A stretch of DNA of 64,000 nucleotides from Opitutia bacterium UBA4506 (GCA_002388665.1 DGMY01000091.1:25761-89760); one strand, 5' to 3'. Shown: positions 34,917 through 44,499, counted from the stretch's first letter. Notes: generated by a model not told the origin, from the letters alone. Program-made: numbers and translations.

Positions 34917-36023
34917 ATGAATATCTTACCATTGTTATCTCGTCGCTCCATCGCGGTTTCCTCCTTACTTTCTTTCCTGAGTCTCGGTGTATCCGAATCT
35001 CATGCATGCACGAGTCTACTGTTGGAGACTGCGGATGGTGGGCATGTCTACGGCCGTACGATGGAGTTCGGTTATGAATTGGAATCCGAGGGATTGTTTG
35101 TGCCACGGGGTATGGCAAACCAGGGGACCGGTCCGGCGAAAAACCCTGGTAAGGAGTGGAAGTCTGACTATGCCGTGATTGGGATGGCTGCGTTGAATCA
35201 GGATTTTGTGGTCGACGGGATCAATGAAAAAGGGCTCGTGGGCGGCATCCTCTATTTCCCGGGGTTTGCAGAGTATACCAGTCCCGACGAAGCTGATGCC
35301 TCCAAAGCGGTAGCGCCGTGGGAGTTTTTGACATGGGCCCTGGGTACCTGCTCATCCGTGGAAGAAATCAAAGCGAAGATCGACGAGGTACAGGTCATCG
35401 GCCTCAAGGTTCCAGGTCCCAACTTTATCCCACCCTTTCACTACACATTCCACGATGCCGAGGGGAAATCCATTGTCATCGAGCCGACTGGCGGCGAGTT
35501 GAAGGTTTTTGATAATCCGTTTGGCGTGATGACGAATTCCCCGACGTTCGATTGGCATCTGACCAACATGCGAAACTACGTAAAACTCTCTCCAGAGAAT
35601 GTGGATTCATTCACGGTGAAGGGCACAAAGGTGGATTCATTTGGGCAAGGCTCGGGCTGGTTGGGAATTCCCGGTGACCCGACGCCACCATCTCGATTCA
35701 TCCGTGCCTTGGCCTTTAGCATGACTCCGGAGCCCGAGCCGAGCGGGATCAAGAGCGTCCGCCTTGCCGAACACGTAATGAATAATTTTGACATCCCCTA
35801 TGGTTCGATCCGTCCAGCGGGTAAACCCAAGAAGGGAGAGTTCGATTACACGCAGTGGACTGCCATCGTGGATATCGAGAACCGTTTGTATTACATCAAG
35901 ACCTACAACAACCAAATGCTCCAATCGATCTCATTCGATGATTTCGATCTCGAGGGTGAGGTTGCGGTAAAGGCTCCAATCGCCGATGACCTGAGTGTCT
36001 CGAAGTTGGAATTTCCCAATTGA
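34917..36023 (+). CDS. Exported linear-amide C-N hydrolase, choloylglycine hydrolase/penicillin V acylase family (Ntn)
   Basis: 368 residues. A 30-residue signal peptide ends at Ala30, so signal cleavage would expose Cys31, the conserved N-terminal nucleophile of this family (ACTSLLLE). Further family positions are present: GRTMEFGYEL (Arg and Asp/Glu region), GMAALNQDFVVDGINEKGLVGG, FHYTFHDAEGKSIVIEPT, GVMTNSPTFDWHLTN (the Asn pair) and a C-terminal Arg segment (PSRFIRALAF). Relatives cleave amide bonds in bile salts, penicillin V or N-acyl homoserine lactones; the substrate here is unknown. Export is unusual compared with gut bile salt hydrolases but is seen in Gram-negative members. Confidence 0.87.
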   Translation: MNILPLLSRRSIAVSSLLSFLSLGVSESHACTSLLLETADGGHVYGRTMEFGYELESEGLFVPRGMANQGTGPAKNPGKEWKSDYAVIGMAALNQDFVVDGINEKGLVGGILYFPGFAEYTSPDEADASKAVAPWEFLTWALGTCSSVEEIKAKIDEVQVIGLKVPGPNFIPPFHYTFHDAEGKSIVIEPTGGELKVFDNPFGVMTNSPTFDWHLTNMRNYVKLSPENVDSFTVKGTKVDSFGQGSGWLGIPGDPTPPSRFIRALAFSMTPEPEPSGIKSVRLAEHVMNNFDIPYGSIRPAGKPKKGEFDYTQWTAIVDIENRLYYIKTYNNQMLQSISFDDFDLEGEVAVKAPIADDLSVSKLEFPN

Positions 36024-36392
36024 TAGCGGCCGCCGGTCGATCTCCGTTCCCTGAGCAATTCGGAGTTCCTGTCTAACTGCCGTTTCATTGCGGCAGGAAG
36101 GCCCCCTCATCCAGTTTGCCTTGGGGAGGGGATCGACCACCGGCTTTCTCTGGATTCACATAATCCGTTTGAGACACGATTAGGGCCTCGGCTTGTCGCG
36201 AACGGACGAGTCGGCTACGATTTCGCTGTACGTGGCGACAGTCTCGGATCGTTGTAGCGTTTCGTTTCCCACTCGGGCGATCTGGTGTTCTGGCTACGAA
36301 TGGTTCCCGTAGGGTCAGCCCACCGTATTGGGCAAAAAAAAGAAGCACTGTCCGAAAACAGTGCTTCTTGGTGAAAAGATGAATCTTCCCGG
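36024..36392. other. 369-base spacer with the ahpCD terminator
   Basis: Intergenic between the plus-strand Ntn hydrolase and the minus-strand ahpD, which converge here. A hairpin (CTGCCG 36077-36082, CGGCAG 36091-36096) lies 53 bases after the Ntn hydrolase stop but has no U-tract. The right end holds the strong ahpCD terminator. The middle has no ORF of interest. Confidence 0.6.
36334..36369 (-). terminator. Strong intrinsic terminator of ahpC-ahpD
   Basis: A perfect 12-bp stem (36340-36351 with 36358-36369, AGAAGCACTGT-type) around a 6-base loop. On the minus strand it is followed by an uninterrupted run of at least six U from the A-run at 36334-36339. It starts 23 bases past the ahpD stop. 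This is the best terminator in the window. Confidence 0.88.
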
Positions 36393-36923
36393 TTACCCTT
36401 CGGCGGATTCGAGGGCTACGGCCACCCCGTGAAGGATGGCTGCGATGCGGACCGCATCGTGGACGTTATCCTCGGTCATGCCTCCTTTTTTGACGGCGGC
36501 TTCGTGTGCTTTGAGGCACATTTCGCAACCGGCCAAAGCGGCGGGTCCAATCGAGAACAGCTCGAAGTTTTCTTTTGAGCTCGCGACCTGCTGCATCCGC
36601 ATCATGCGAAGATTGGCCGGGCGCTTGTTGTAGGCGTCCGAGTTCATGAGATGACGGAACCGATAGTAGATCGTGTTCATTCCCATGATGGAAGCCGCGC
36701 CGCGGGCGTCTTCGAGGATCGCGTCGGAGACTCCCGCACTTTTCGCGTCGGCGAGAACTGCAGCAGTGAGCTCCGGGTGGCGGAGGAAGTAGGCTGCGGT
36801 GAGTGCCGTACCCCAGGTTTGCTCCTCGGAGAGGGATTCCCCTTCGAGTACGCGCTTGAGGTTGATACGGAGGTCCTTTGCCTCTTCGGGAAGCTTCGAG
36901 AGAAGTTCTTTAACCTGATCCAT
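36393..36923 (-). CDS. ahpD: Alkylhydroperoxidase AhpD-like (carboxymuconolactone decarboxylase fold)
   Basis: 176 residues from the ATG at 36923 (the frame is open upstream, overlapping ahpC, and is rejected). The CMD fold carries the active-site set in mycobacterial AhpD spacing: Glu121, Cys133 and Cys136 (CEMC) and His140 (KAHE). AhpD reduces AhpC, taking electrons from a lipoyl carrier in mycobacteria. It begins 5 bases after the ahpC stop and is followed by a strong terminator, so the two form an operon. An unlinked E3 (lpdA) is in the window; a link to AhpD is possible but unproven. Confidence 0.9.
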   Translation of the reverse strand: MDQVKELLSKLPEEAKDLRINLKRVLEGESLSEEQTWGTALTAAYFLRHPELTAAVLADAKSAGVSDAILEDARGAASIMGMNTIYYRFRHLMNSDAYNKRPANLRMMRMQQVASSKENFELFSIGPAALAGCEMCLKAHEAAVKKGGMTEDNVHDAVRIAAILHGVAVALESAEG

Positions 36924-36928
36924 ACGAA

Positions 36929-37456
36929 TTAGACCTTGATGGTTTCTTCGCCCTTGTTCCAGTTGCAGGGGCAGAGTTCGTCGGATTGGATGGCGTCGAG
37001 AATACGGATGATCTCTTTCACGTTGCGTCCAACGCTCAGGTTGTTCGCTGCGGAGTACTGAACTACGCCGTGTGGATCGACGATAAAGGTGGCCCGTAGG
37101 CAAACGCTTTCTTCTTTGTCCAGGATGCCGAGTTCGTTGGCCAATTTAGGAGCTGCGATGAGTGGGAACTTGAGACCTTTGAGGTCTTCGTGGTCATTGC
37201 GCCAAGCCAGGTGGCAGAACTCATTGTCGGCACTGCCGCCGATGACAACGGTATCGCGGTCTTCGAACTCGTCGAGGTTCTTGTTGAACTCAACGATTTC
37301 GGTTGGGCAGACGAAGGTGAAGTCTTTCGGGTAGAAGAAGTATACCTTCCACATGCCTTCGTAGCTCTTGTCCGTGAGGTCGATGAGGTCGTCGTTTGTG
37401 AGGCCGTTGCAGGCCTTTACTTTGAATTCAGGGAACTGGTCGCCTACTGTGATCAT
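36929..37456 (-). CDS. ahpC: Peroxiredoxin AhpC
   Basis: 175 residues from the ATG at 37456 (the longer open frame is non-conserved). Thiol peroxidase that reduces hydrogen peroxide, alkyl hydroperoxides and peroxynitrite. The peroxidatic Cys50 lies in FTFVCPTE, with the catalytic Arg in ATFIVDP context. The C-terminal tail DELCPCNWNKGEE gives two resolving-type cysteines, 162 and 164, the mycobacterial AhpC arrangement that works with AhpD. Operon with ahpD. Upstream 300 bases separate it from the divergent DUF2007 gene. No OxyR or PerR is adjacent. Confidence 0.95.
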   Translation of the reverse strand: MITVGDQFPEFKVKACNGLTNDDLIDLTDKSYEGMWKVYFFYPKDFTFVCPTEIVEFNKNLDEFEDRDTVVIGGSADNEFCHLAWRNDHEDLKGLKFPLIAAPKLANELGILDKEESVCLRATFIVDPHGVVQYSAANNLSVGRNVKEIIRILDAIQSDELCPCNWNKGEETIKV

Positions 37457-37767
37457 TGCTTTGTTTGGTTTATTTTCTAATTGAAGTGTAGAATGGGTAA
37501 GGCTGATAGGAGTCTCCTCCGAGTCAAGAAAGAGGGGGAGGTTTTTCTGGAAAAGCAACCTGGGCTTACAGTGCCGATCACTTTTGCTTCTGAGTAGGTG
37601 GTGATACCGGGTGGTCGGGCTAGTTGGGCCCCCGGTGGCGTCGATCGGAATCCGCAGGGTCGCACTCTAAGTAGCGAGCATTTCCGGGGTCGACCATTGG
37701 GGGCCGAATCGCATACTTGTCGATATGGGGTCCGTTGCTTCCTTCTGAGAATGGATCCTGGCAGGCG
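37457..37767. other. 311-base divergent spacer, promoter region of ahpC
   Basis: It separates divergent ahpC and the DUF2007-type gene. No coding sequence with support is present. The 40 bases next to ahpC are A/T-rich and probably hold its promoter. A short palindrome AGGAGTCTCCT at 37509-37519 is a possible operator but is not recognised. Confidence 0.45.
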
Positions 37768-38079
37768 ATGCACGAAGTTTTTCGACATATAGATTCCGCT
37801 ACCGTAGGGCTGGTCAACGAAATCCTAAAGTCCGAGGGTATCCGTACAGTCATTCGAAATTGGAGCGGGTCCAATATCACCTCGGTACCCATCCCCGAGT
37901 TCTATCCCAACATTTCTGTTGAATCTCAAGATGAGGCGGATCGTTCCAAGGAGATCATCAAAGATTATTTTTCAGCGGGCAGGGATCCGGGAGATGATTG
38001 GATTTGTCCGAAATGTGGCGAGTCGGTTCCAGGGAATTTTCAGGAATGCTGGTCCTGTCAAACGTTGAGAGACCGTTGA
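37768..38079 (+). CDS. DUF2007-like signalling domain with C-terminal zinc ribbon
   Basis: 103 residues from the ATG at 37768 (the frame is open to 37717, but the added part does not match). The N-terminal 65 residues follow the DUF2007 pattern (MHEVFRHIDSATVGLVNEIL, EGIRTVIRN, EVSV-type strand ISVESQDEADRSKEII), a small ferredoxin-like fold often labelled a putative prokaryotic signal transducing protein. The C-terminal part is a zinc ribbon with Cys80, Cys83, Cys94 and Cys97 (CPKC and CWSC). Cytoplasmic, no partner evident. Role unknown. Confidence 0.72.
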   Translation: MHEVFRHIDSATVGLVNEILKSEGIRTVIRNWSGSNITSVPIPEFYPNISVESQDEADRSKEIIKDYFSAGRDPGDDWICPKCGESVPGNFQECWSCQTLRDR

Positions 38080-38158
38080 GTTCCCTTTCTTTCGTGAGCC
38101 GAAACGTTCGGCGATAGGAGGCTCTGGCTGTGGTCAAAACAGATTGCGATCGAGTGAT

Positions 38159-39559
38159 CTAGTAGCGACCGGAGGCTCGTCTTCCCTGGTCCTCAACCTC
38201 AAACCACTTTCCCAATAGTTCGTTCCGCATCCGGTCAAGCAGTTCGCTGTAATTGGGGTCCTCGGCTACGTTTGTCAATTGGTGCGGATCCTTTGCCAGG
38301 TCGAAGAGTGTTTCCCCGCCATCATGGTACCTGGCATACCATGCGTCGCGGGAGCGTACTGTTTTAACTCCCGATAGGTGCGCCCGCCTCCATTCGATGA
38401 ATACGGAACTGCGCCCAGCGGGTTGGCCGTTGGTGCCAGGTGTCAGTAGAGGTTTAAGCGATTGACCCTGGAGGGACGGGGGACAGGGGATTCGCGCAAA
38501 ATCGAGGCAGGTGGGCAGGAAGTCGACCAGCTCCACTAGTTCGTCGCATTGTCCGCCTCTCGGGATCTTCATGCTGTCGGGGGCGGCCACGATGAGGGGT
38601 ACATGCGCACAGGAATCCAGCCCTGGAGGACCTTTGTGGATGGCTCCGTGATCGCCGAGGTGCTCACCGTGATCTGACGTAAATACGATTAGAGTATTGT
38701 CGGTCAGCCCCAGTCGATCGAGGTGGTTGAGGATGCGCCCGATCTCTTCATCTACGTGGCTGACCAGGGCGTAGTAGGCCCGCCGTATCGAAATCCACTC
38801 TTCGTCGCTAAGTCCCTGTTTTTCCCGCTCCGATTCATTCATGATCGGGAGGGGCACCTCGGTGTCTTGGTAGGCGTCCAGCCATTTCTGCGGGGGATTC
38901 ACGGGCGAATGCGGTGCAAAAAAGCCAGCTATACAGAAGAATGGATCGTTCGCATGCCGGCTGAGGAAGTCACACGTTTCCTGGGCGACCCATGAGCTGT
39001 GGCTGGCATCGTCGGGCCCGGTAAATGGAAGCGGTTCGGTCACTTTGCGCCCCGGACCCGATATGCGGTAGTCGTGACCGCACCCTGGAGGAGATTCAAT
39101 CTTCCATTGCCGGATATCATTGAGCTCCCGGGATTTTAGCCAAGTGGTGTAGGCATCCTCGTACATGCCCGGCTCGTCAGAGATCAGGAGGGTGTCGAAG
39201 CCGTAGGAGGGATGGGGGTCGCTGTGGTCCCGGTGTGCGTGGTTTTTAAAATGAAGCTTCCCAATGTTGGCGGTATGATACCCCGCGTCTCCCAGCAAGG
39301 TGGCGGCATTGGGGATGTCCTCCCGCATTTCCACGCCGTTTCCCGTGCAACCTGCCGATGACGGATAGCGGCCGCTCAACATACTTTGCCGACTCGGCAT
39401 GCACAGGGGTGAGTTGCAATAGGCCTGCGAAAAGATGGTGCCGCGCGCTGCCAATCGATCGAGATTCGGGGTTTGCATCCAGGGAAAACCTGCGGCTGAA
39501 AGGGTGTCCCAACGTTGTTGGTCAGTGAGTAGAAGAAGAATGTTGGGCCGTTTGTCCAT
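38159..39559 (-). CDS. Sulfatase (arylsulfatase family, Cys-type)
   Basis: 466 residues from the ATG at 39559 (longer frame is non-conserved). Starts NILLLLTDQQRWDTL with the metal-binding Asp, then the sulfatase signature with Cys53 in CMPSRQSMLSGRYP, the residue converted to formylglycine. Later PFFCIAGFFAPHSPVNPP, VFTSDHGEHLGDHGAIHKG and the C-terminal HQLTNVAEDP are typical. It removes sulfate esters from sulfated glycans. No signal peptide is present, so it probably acts on small imported sulfated saccharides. No maturase is in the window. It is divergent from the beta-propeller gene. Confidence 0.93.
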   Translation of the reverse strand: MDKRPNILLLLTDQQRWDTLSAAGFPWMQTPNLDRLAARGTIFSQAYCNSPLCMPSRQSMLSGRYPSSAGCTGNGVEMREDIPNAATLLGDAGYHTANIGKLHFKNHAHRDHSDPHPSYGFDTLLISDEPGMYEDAYTTWLKSRELNDIRQWKIESPPGCGHDYRISGPGRKVTEPLPFTGPDDASHSSWVAQETCDFLSRHANDPFFCIAGFFAPHSPVNPPQKWLDAYQDTEVPLPIMNESEREKQGLSDEEWISIRRAYYALVSHVDEEIGRILNHLDRLGLTDNTLIVFTSDHGEHLGDHGAIHKGPPGLDSCAHVPLIVAAPDSMKIPRGGQCDELVELVDFLPTCLDFARIPCPPSLQGQSLKPLLTPGTNGQPAGRSSVFIEWRRAHLSGVKTVRSRDAWYARYHDGGETLFDLAKDPHQLTNVAEDPNYSELLDRMRNELLGKWFEVEDQGRRASGRY

Positions 39560-39813
39560 GGTCGCTTGATTCTGCTCACTAAAGCATTTCGGCCCCGTCG
39601 AATCGAATTTAAATTTGAGATCAATTCGTTCGATCGAGTGCTTCACCCGTTCAGTCCCCGTCGCCATCGCAGGCATAGTCATCCAGCCAGAAAGCGCTCC
39701 GCACCGTCCCGCTTAAGCAAACGTCCAGTTCTGTGGGTCTTGGCTGGAGGGATAAATAATTCGCCGAGGAGTCCTGTCTTCGCTACGGTTTAGGATTCTC
39801 GTTTCGCATTGCC

Positions 39814-40938
39814 ATGTCCAAATTCTATCAAGCAACCCGTTTGAATGACGGTCATCCCATAATCGACAAAAGTACCTTTACCCGGGTCGATCCTTCCTTT
39901 GCCGATCATGGCTCCAATATCAATGGCCCGTCTGTTATTCGGGTCCCTGATTGGATTCCGTTGGAAGAACGGGCGGATCCTTCTGCCGTCTACTACTGCT
40001 ATTTCGGGGATCACAACGGAGACTACATTCGGATGGCTTGGTCTGCCTCTATTGAAGGACCTTACTTTCTTTTTGGGATGCCTTCCCAGGGCGGAGGAGG
40101 GACGAGGGGGGTCTTGGACTTGGGAGAGGATGATAAGATTGTGTTTGCCAATGGATTGGAAATCCGCGGGCACATTTCTAGTCCGGATGTTCATGTCGAT
40201 CACCGTAAAAACCGGATCGTTCTCTATTTTCACGGACCGGTCTATTTTAACGGCACCGGGGGTGGGGGATTGGCGCAGAAGACGTTTGTCGCCTTTTCCA
40301 GTGACGGCCTGAATTTCAATCGCCAGATTGTTCCCGTTGCCCTGGGCCTCGCTTATTTGCGTGTGTTTGAGTACTCGGGAAGAACGTACGGGATTGCCGC
40401 CCGTGGAAATCTCTACACCGCCCCCGAGGGTGACCTGTATTCTCCTCCGGAGTCCTTCGACTGCTCGAAGGACTACTGGACATTGGAGGGTGAGAGCTAC
40501 ACGGACACTCCCTTTCAGCACGACCTCGATGGTGATCCGGATGGACCGGAGCGACTTCGCCATGTGGGATTGCGGGTGGATGGGGACCGTTTGGAAGTCT
40601 TTCATTCCCGGGTGGGTGATGCTCCAGAGCGGATACTCCTGACGACCATCGACCTCGCTGCTGGGCCTACAACAGAATGGGAACCTGCCTATCCTCCATC
40701 TGAAGTCCTTTGGCCGGAGTTGGAGTGGGAGGGCACTGGGTATCAGTTGAGCCCCTCCACTGGAGGCCCGCAGCGGGGAGTTCAGCAGCTCCGCGATCCC
40801 TATATTTTCGAGGATGAGGACGGAGCCCTCTTTCTATTCTATAGTGGCGCGGGTGAAGAGGGCATTGGAGTGGCTTCACTTGTGGCCTCCGACTCTGCAG
40901 CAGTTGGGCCGACTCTATCGGGTGCTGGAGCGGTTTGA
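39814..40938 (+). CDS. Putative five-bladed beta-propeller glycosidase-like protein
   Basis: 374 residues. The layout is that of GH43/GH32-type propellers: SVIRVPDWIPLEE, YYCYFGDHNGDYIRMAWS, then ISSPDVHVDHRKNRIVLYFHG, TFVAFSSDGLNFN, and a closing blade RDPYIFEDEDGALFLFYSGAGEEGIGV. Candidate acids are the Asp in SSPDVHVD and in RDPYIFED. It is not close enough to a named GH family to place by eye. No signal peptide. Divergent from the sulfatase with 254 bases between, so the two may share control and act on the same sulfated glycan, which is inference. Confidence 0.6.
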   Translation: MSKFYQATRLNDGHPIIDKSTFTRVDPSFADHGSNINGPSVIRVPDWIPLEERADPSAVYYCYFGDHNGDYIRMAWSASIEGPYFLFGMPSQGGGGTRGVLDLGEDDKIVFANGLEIRGHISSPDVHVDHRKNRIVLYFHGPVYFNGTGGGGLAQKTFVAFSSDGLNFNRQIVPVALGLAYLRVFEYSGRTYGIAARGNLYTAPEGDLYSPPESFDCSKDYWTLEGESYTDTPFQHDLDGDPDGPERLRHVGLRVDGDRLEVFHSRVGDAPERILLTTIDLAAGPTTEWEPAYPPSEVLWPELEWEGTGYQLSPSTGGPQRGVQQLRDPYIFEDEDGALFLFYSGAGEEGIGVASLVASDSAAVGPTLSGAGAV

Positions 40939-41405
40939 ACGATCCAGGTAGCGGACGGGTGTTCCGGTGAGGTGAGGATTCGAGGACTGTACCTTGAGGT
41001 CGAGAGACTCGATTGTCGTTGGCGGGTTGGCGGAGGATCGCTTGTTGGGTTTGCTCCGAAAACACTCGCCTGTACATGCGGTGTCGTCGTCGTCGTCCAC
41101 GTCCGATTTGGCAGACCGATCGAAATTCGGGACCATACGGGATCGATCGATTTCTGCAAGAACCCGGATCTATTTCCGTCTAAACATTCCAATTCCGAGC
41201 CAAATTTCGAGGCCTCAGATAGAGCATCGATATTCCTGCGAACGGGCTTCACGTGCCGGATTGGGGGCATTTTTGAAGTTCAATTGAGCGAATAAATCCC
41301 GCAACGAAAAATTTTCAGAAAATTTAGAGAATTCTTTCTTGCGTGGGGGACCCTCAGAGGTATTCTTCTCCGTTTTCGCTAAATCCGAACCCATTTGAGA
41401 ATTTC
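40939..41405. promoter_or_regulatory. 467-base spacer with probable str operon promoter region
   Basis: No supported gene. The last 120 bases before rpsL are A/T-rich, in contrast to the coding DNA, and include the inverted repeat AAATTTTC-A-GAAAATTT at 41309-41325. A -35-like TTGAGC is at 41284-41289, but no convincing -10 follows, so the exact promoter is not called. This region must drive the ribosomal cluster that begins with rpsL. Confidence 0.4.
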
Positions 41406-41783
41406 ATGCCAACGATCAACCAGCTAGTCCGCAAGCCTCGCCAATTGGTGAAGGCGAAGACGAAGTCGCCTGCGCTGAAGAATAATCCCTTCCGCCGTGG
41501 CGTCTGCGTTCAGGTCATGACCCGTACCCCAAAGAAGCCGAATTCGGCTATTCGTAAGGTCGCAAAAGTGCGTCTCACCACCGGGATTGAGGTCATTGCC
41601 TACATTCCCGATGAAGGTCACAACCTCCAGGAACACAGCATCGTGCTGGTTCGCGGTGGTCGTGTAAAGGACCTTCCAGGTGTCCGTTACCACATTGTTC
41701 GCGGGACTCTGGACTGCCGGGGAGTCGAAAAACGCCGTCGGAGCCGCTCCAAGTATGGAGTGAAGCGCCCTAAGGCATCCTAA
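41406..41783 (+). CDS. rpsL: 30S ribosomal protein S12
   Basis: 125 residues from the ATG at 41406 (in-frame upstream start at 41343 is outside the family length). S12 guards decoding accuracy at the A site. The key loops are intact: TPKKPNSAIRK with the two Lys that mutate to streptomycin resistance, and GGRVKDLPGVRYH with the Asp that is often methylthiolated. The sequence is wild type at those positions, so streptomycin sensitivity would be expected. First gene of the str-like cluster; rpsG follows after 24 bases. Confidence 0.97.
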   Translation: MPTINQLVRKPRQLVKAKTKSPALKNNPFRRGVCVQVMTRTPKKPNSAIRKVAKVRLTTGIEVIAYIPDEGHNLQEHSIVLVRGGRVKDLPGVRYHIVRGTLDCRGVEKRRRSRSKYGVKRPKAS

Positions 41784-41807
41784 TAACTTCGAGAACCATT
41801 CCGAATC

Positions 41808-42281
<474 letters not shown>

Positions 42282-42325
42282 TTTTGTCTCTTTCTGTTCT
42301 TTGATATCCCACTGGAGTCCCTCTC

Positions 42326-44488
42326 ATGTCCGCCGCAATGGAAATTCTCGACGTCAACGCCAAGGAGCGCAAATGCCCCTTGGAGCGGACTCGGAATATC
42401 GGCATTGCTGCGCACATTGATGCTGGGAAGACCACCACTACCGAGCGCATGCTCTACTACACCGGTGTCGTTCATAAGATCGGCGAGGTGCATGAGGGTA
42501 CTGCGGTAACGGATTGGATGGAGCAGGAGCGCGAGCGGGGGATTACCATTACCTCTGCTGCCATTTCCTGTGAGTGGGAAGCGTGCTGGGGACCGTTTGC
42601 TGGTGAGAAGCACCGGGTAAACATTATTGATACCCCCGGTCACGTTGATTTTACCGCAGAGGTCGAGCGCTCGCTGCGAGTGTTGGACGGAGCTGTTGGT
42701 GTTTTCTGTGCTGTTGCCGGCGTTCAGCCTCAGTCGGAGACTGTCTGGCGCCAGATGGACAAGTACAGTGTGCCACGGATTGCCTTCATCAATAAGATGG
42801 ATCGCACCGGTGCGGATTTTCACGCTGCCATTGAGAGCATGCGTGATCGCCTCCGGGCAAACGCTCACCCGCTGTACCTTCCCATGGGTGCAGAGGAGAA
42901 ATTTAGCGGCTTGATCGATTTGGTGGCCATGAAGGCTATCGTCTATGATGAATCCGATCCGCTTGGCGTTCGTTTTGATCTTGTCGACATTCCGGAGGAA
43001 TTCCGCAGTGAGGCTCAGGAGTATCGCGAGAAGCTGATCGAGGCCCTGGCCGATTTTGATGACGACCTTGCGAACCGTTACTTGGAAGGGGAGGAGCTCT
43101 CCGTTGATCAAGTGCGCAACGCGATTCGCAGTGCGACACTGTCCCGCGAATTTGTCGGTGTGATTCCCGGTTCTGCTTTCAAAAACAAAGGGATTCAACG
43201 CCTGCTCGACGCTATTCTCGACTACCTGCCTTCCCCTGTGGATGTGCCGGCGATCCGGGGAGAAAACGAAGCGGGTGACGAGGTCACTGTCAGCGCCGAC
43301 GACCATGCGAAAATGGCGGGATTGGCGTTTAAGTTGATGACCGATCCTTTTGTCGGCAAAATTGTATTTTTCCGCGTGTATTGTGGCCAGCTCAGCAAGG
43401 GTACGGCCGTTTACAACCCGCGCACCCGCAAGACCGAGAGAATCAGCCGTCTCATGATTATGAAGGCTGATTCCCGTGAGGATATCGACGTCGCCTACTC
43501 CGGTGACATCTGCGCCATTGTCGGGGCTCGGGATGTCGTTACCGGGGACACTCTCGCCGACAAGACTCTCGACATTCGATTGGAGCCGCCTTCCTTCCCT
43601 GAACCGGTGATTTCAATGTCGATCGAGCCGCATTCGAAAGCGGATTCCGATAAAATGTCGACCGGCCTTCAGCGGCTCGCTGAAGAAGATCCAACTTTCG
43701 TCGTCTCCACTGATGGCGAAACCGGCCAAACTCTGATCGCCGGAATGGGAGAGCTGCATCTCGAAATTATTCGGGATCGCTTGTTCCGTGAATTTAAAGT
43801 GGAGGCCGATGCCGGCCGTCCTCAGATCGCCTACCGCGAGACCATTACCGGGTCCTCCGAGGCCGAAGGCAAATTCATCCGTCAATCGGGTGGCCGCGGT
43901 CAGTACGGGCACTGCGTGATCCGCATCGAGCCCAATGAAAAAGGGAAGGGGATTGAGCTCGTCAACGAAATCGTTGGCGGTGTCATTCCAAAAGAATTTA
44001 TTAAGCCGACCTTGGATGGCATCAAAGAAGCCTCGAACAACGGAGTGACTGCAGGTTACCCGGTGATCGATTTCAAGGTAAAGCTAGTGGACGGTTCATT
44101 CCACGATGTTGACTCTTCGGAAATGGCCTTCAAGATGGCCGGAATATTTGCGTTCAAAGAAGCCATGCGGACTGCCGGTCCCGTTCTTCTCGAACCAATT
44201 ATGAAGGTGGACGTCGAATGTCCCGAAGATTTTCAAGGTGATGTGGTTGGCGATATTAACCGTCGTCGCGGTCAGATTCAAAGCATGACGACCCGCAACC
44301 AACTCACCTCGATTCATTCTTTCGTACCACTCGAAACCATGTTCGGTTACGCGACCGATGTTCGCTCTTTGAGCAAAGGTCGTGCGACCTACACGATGGA
44401 GCCCTCTCACTTTGAGCAGGTCCCCAATAGTGTACTTTCCAAGATTGTTGAAACCACTCCCCAAAGCTTCCGCGGTGGGGTTAACTAA
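42326..44488 (+). CDS. fusA: Elongation factor G
   Basis: 720 residues, about 15 longer than E. coli EF-G, partly from a 12-residue N-terminal extension (P-loop AHIDAGKTTTTE at 29-40). Switch II DTPGHVDFT and NKMDRTGAD are intact. Domains II to V follow, with the domain IV tip sequence QSGGRGQYGHC. It translocates tRNA and mRNA after peptide transfer, using GTP. The usual next gene tuf is absent; rpsJ follows after 11 bases, so str and S10 units are directly joined. Confidence 0.97.
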   Translation: MSAAMEILDVNAKERKCPLERTRNIGIAAHIDAGKTTTTERMLYYTGVVHKIGEVHEGTAVTDWMEQERERGITITSAAISCEWEACWGPFAGEKHRVNIIDTPGHVDFTAEVERSLRVLDGAVGVFCAVAGVQPQSETVWRQMDKYSVPRIAFINKMDRTGADFHAAIESMRDRLRANAHPLYLPMGAEEKFSGLIDLVAMKAIVYDESDPLGVRFDLVDIPEEFRSEAQEYREKLIEALADFDDDLANRYLEGEELSVDQVRNAIRSATLSREFVGVIPGSAFKNKGIQRLLDAILDYLPSPVDVPAIRGENEAGDEVTVSADDHAKMAGLAFKLMTDPFVGKIVFFRVYCGQLSKGTAVYNPRTRKTERISRLMIMKADSREDIDVAYSGDICAIVGARDVVTGDTLADKTLDIRLEPPSFPEPVISMSIEPHSKADSDKMSTGLQRLAEEDPTFVVSTDGETGQTLIAGMGELHLEIIRDRLFREFKVEADAGRPQIAYRETITGSSEAEGKFIRQSGGRGQYGHCVIRIEPNEKGKGIELVNEIVGGVIPKEFIKPTLDGIKEASNNGVTAGYPVIDFKVKLVDGSFHDVDSSEMAFKMAGIFAFKEAMRTAGPVLLEPIMKVDVECPEDFQGDVVGDINRRRGQIQSMTTRNQLTSIHSFVPLETMFGYATDVRSLSKGRATYTMEPSHFEQVPNSVLSKIVETTPQSFRGGVN

Positions 44489-44499
44489 TATTTGCCACG

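Noticed and set aside
36929..37103. N-terminal extension of AhpD reaching into ahpC
   Set aside because: The 60 extra residues are translated from ahpC sequence in another frame and do not match AhpD; the ATG at 36923 fits the family.
40994..41287. 97-residue frame in the spacer before rpsL
   Set aside because: No Shine-Dalgarno, no conserved character and mixed composition; treated as intergenic.
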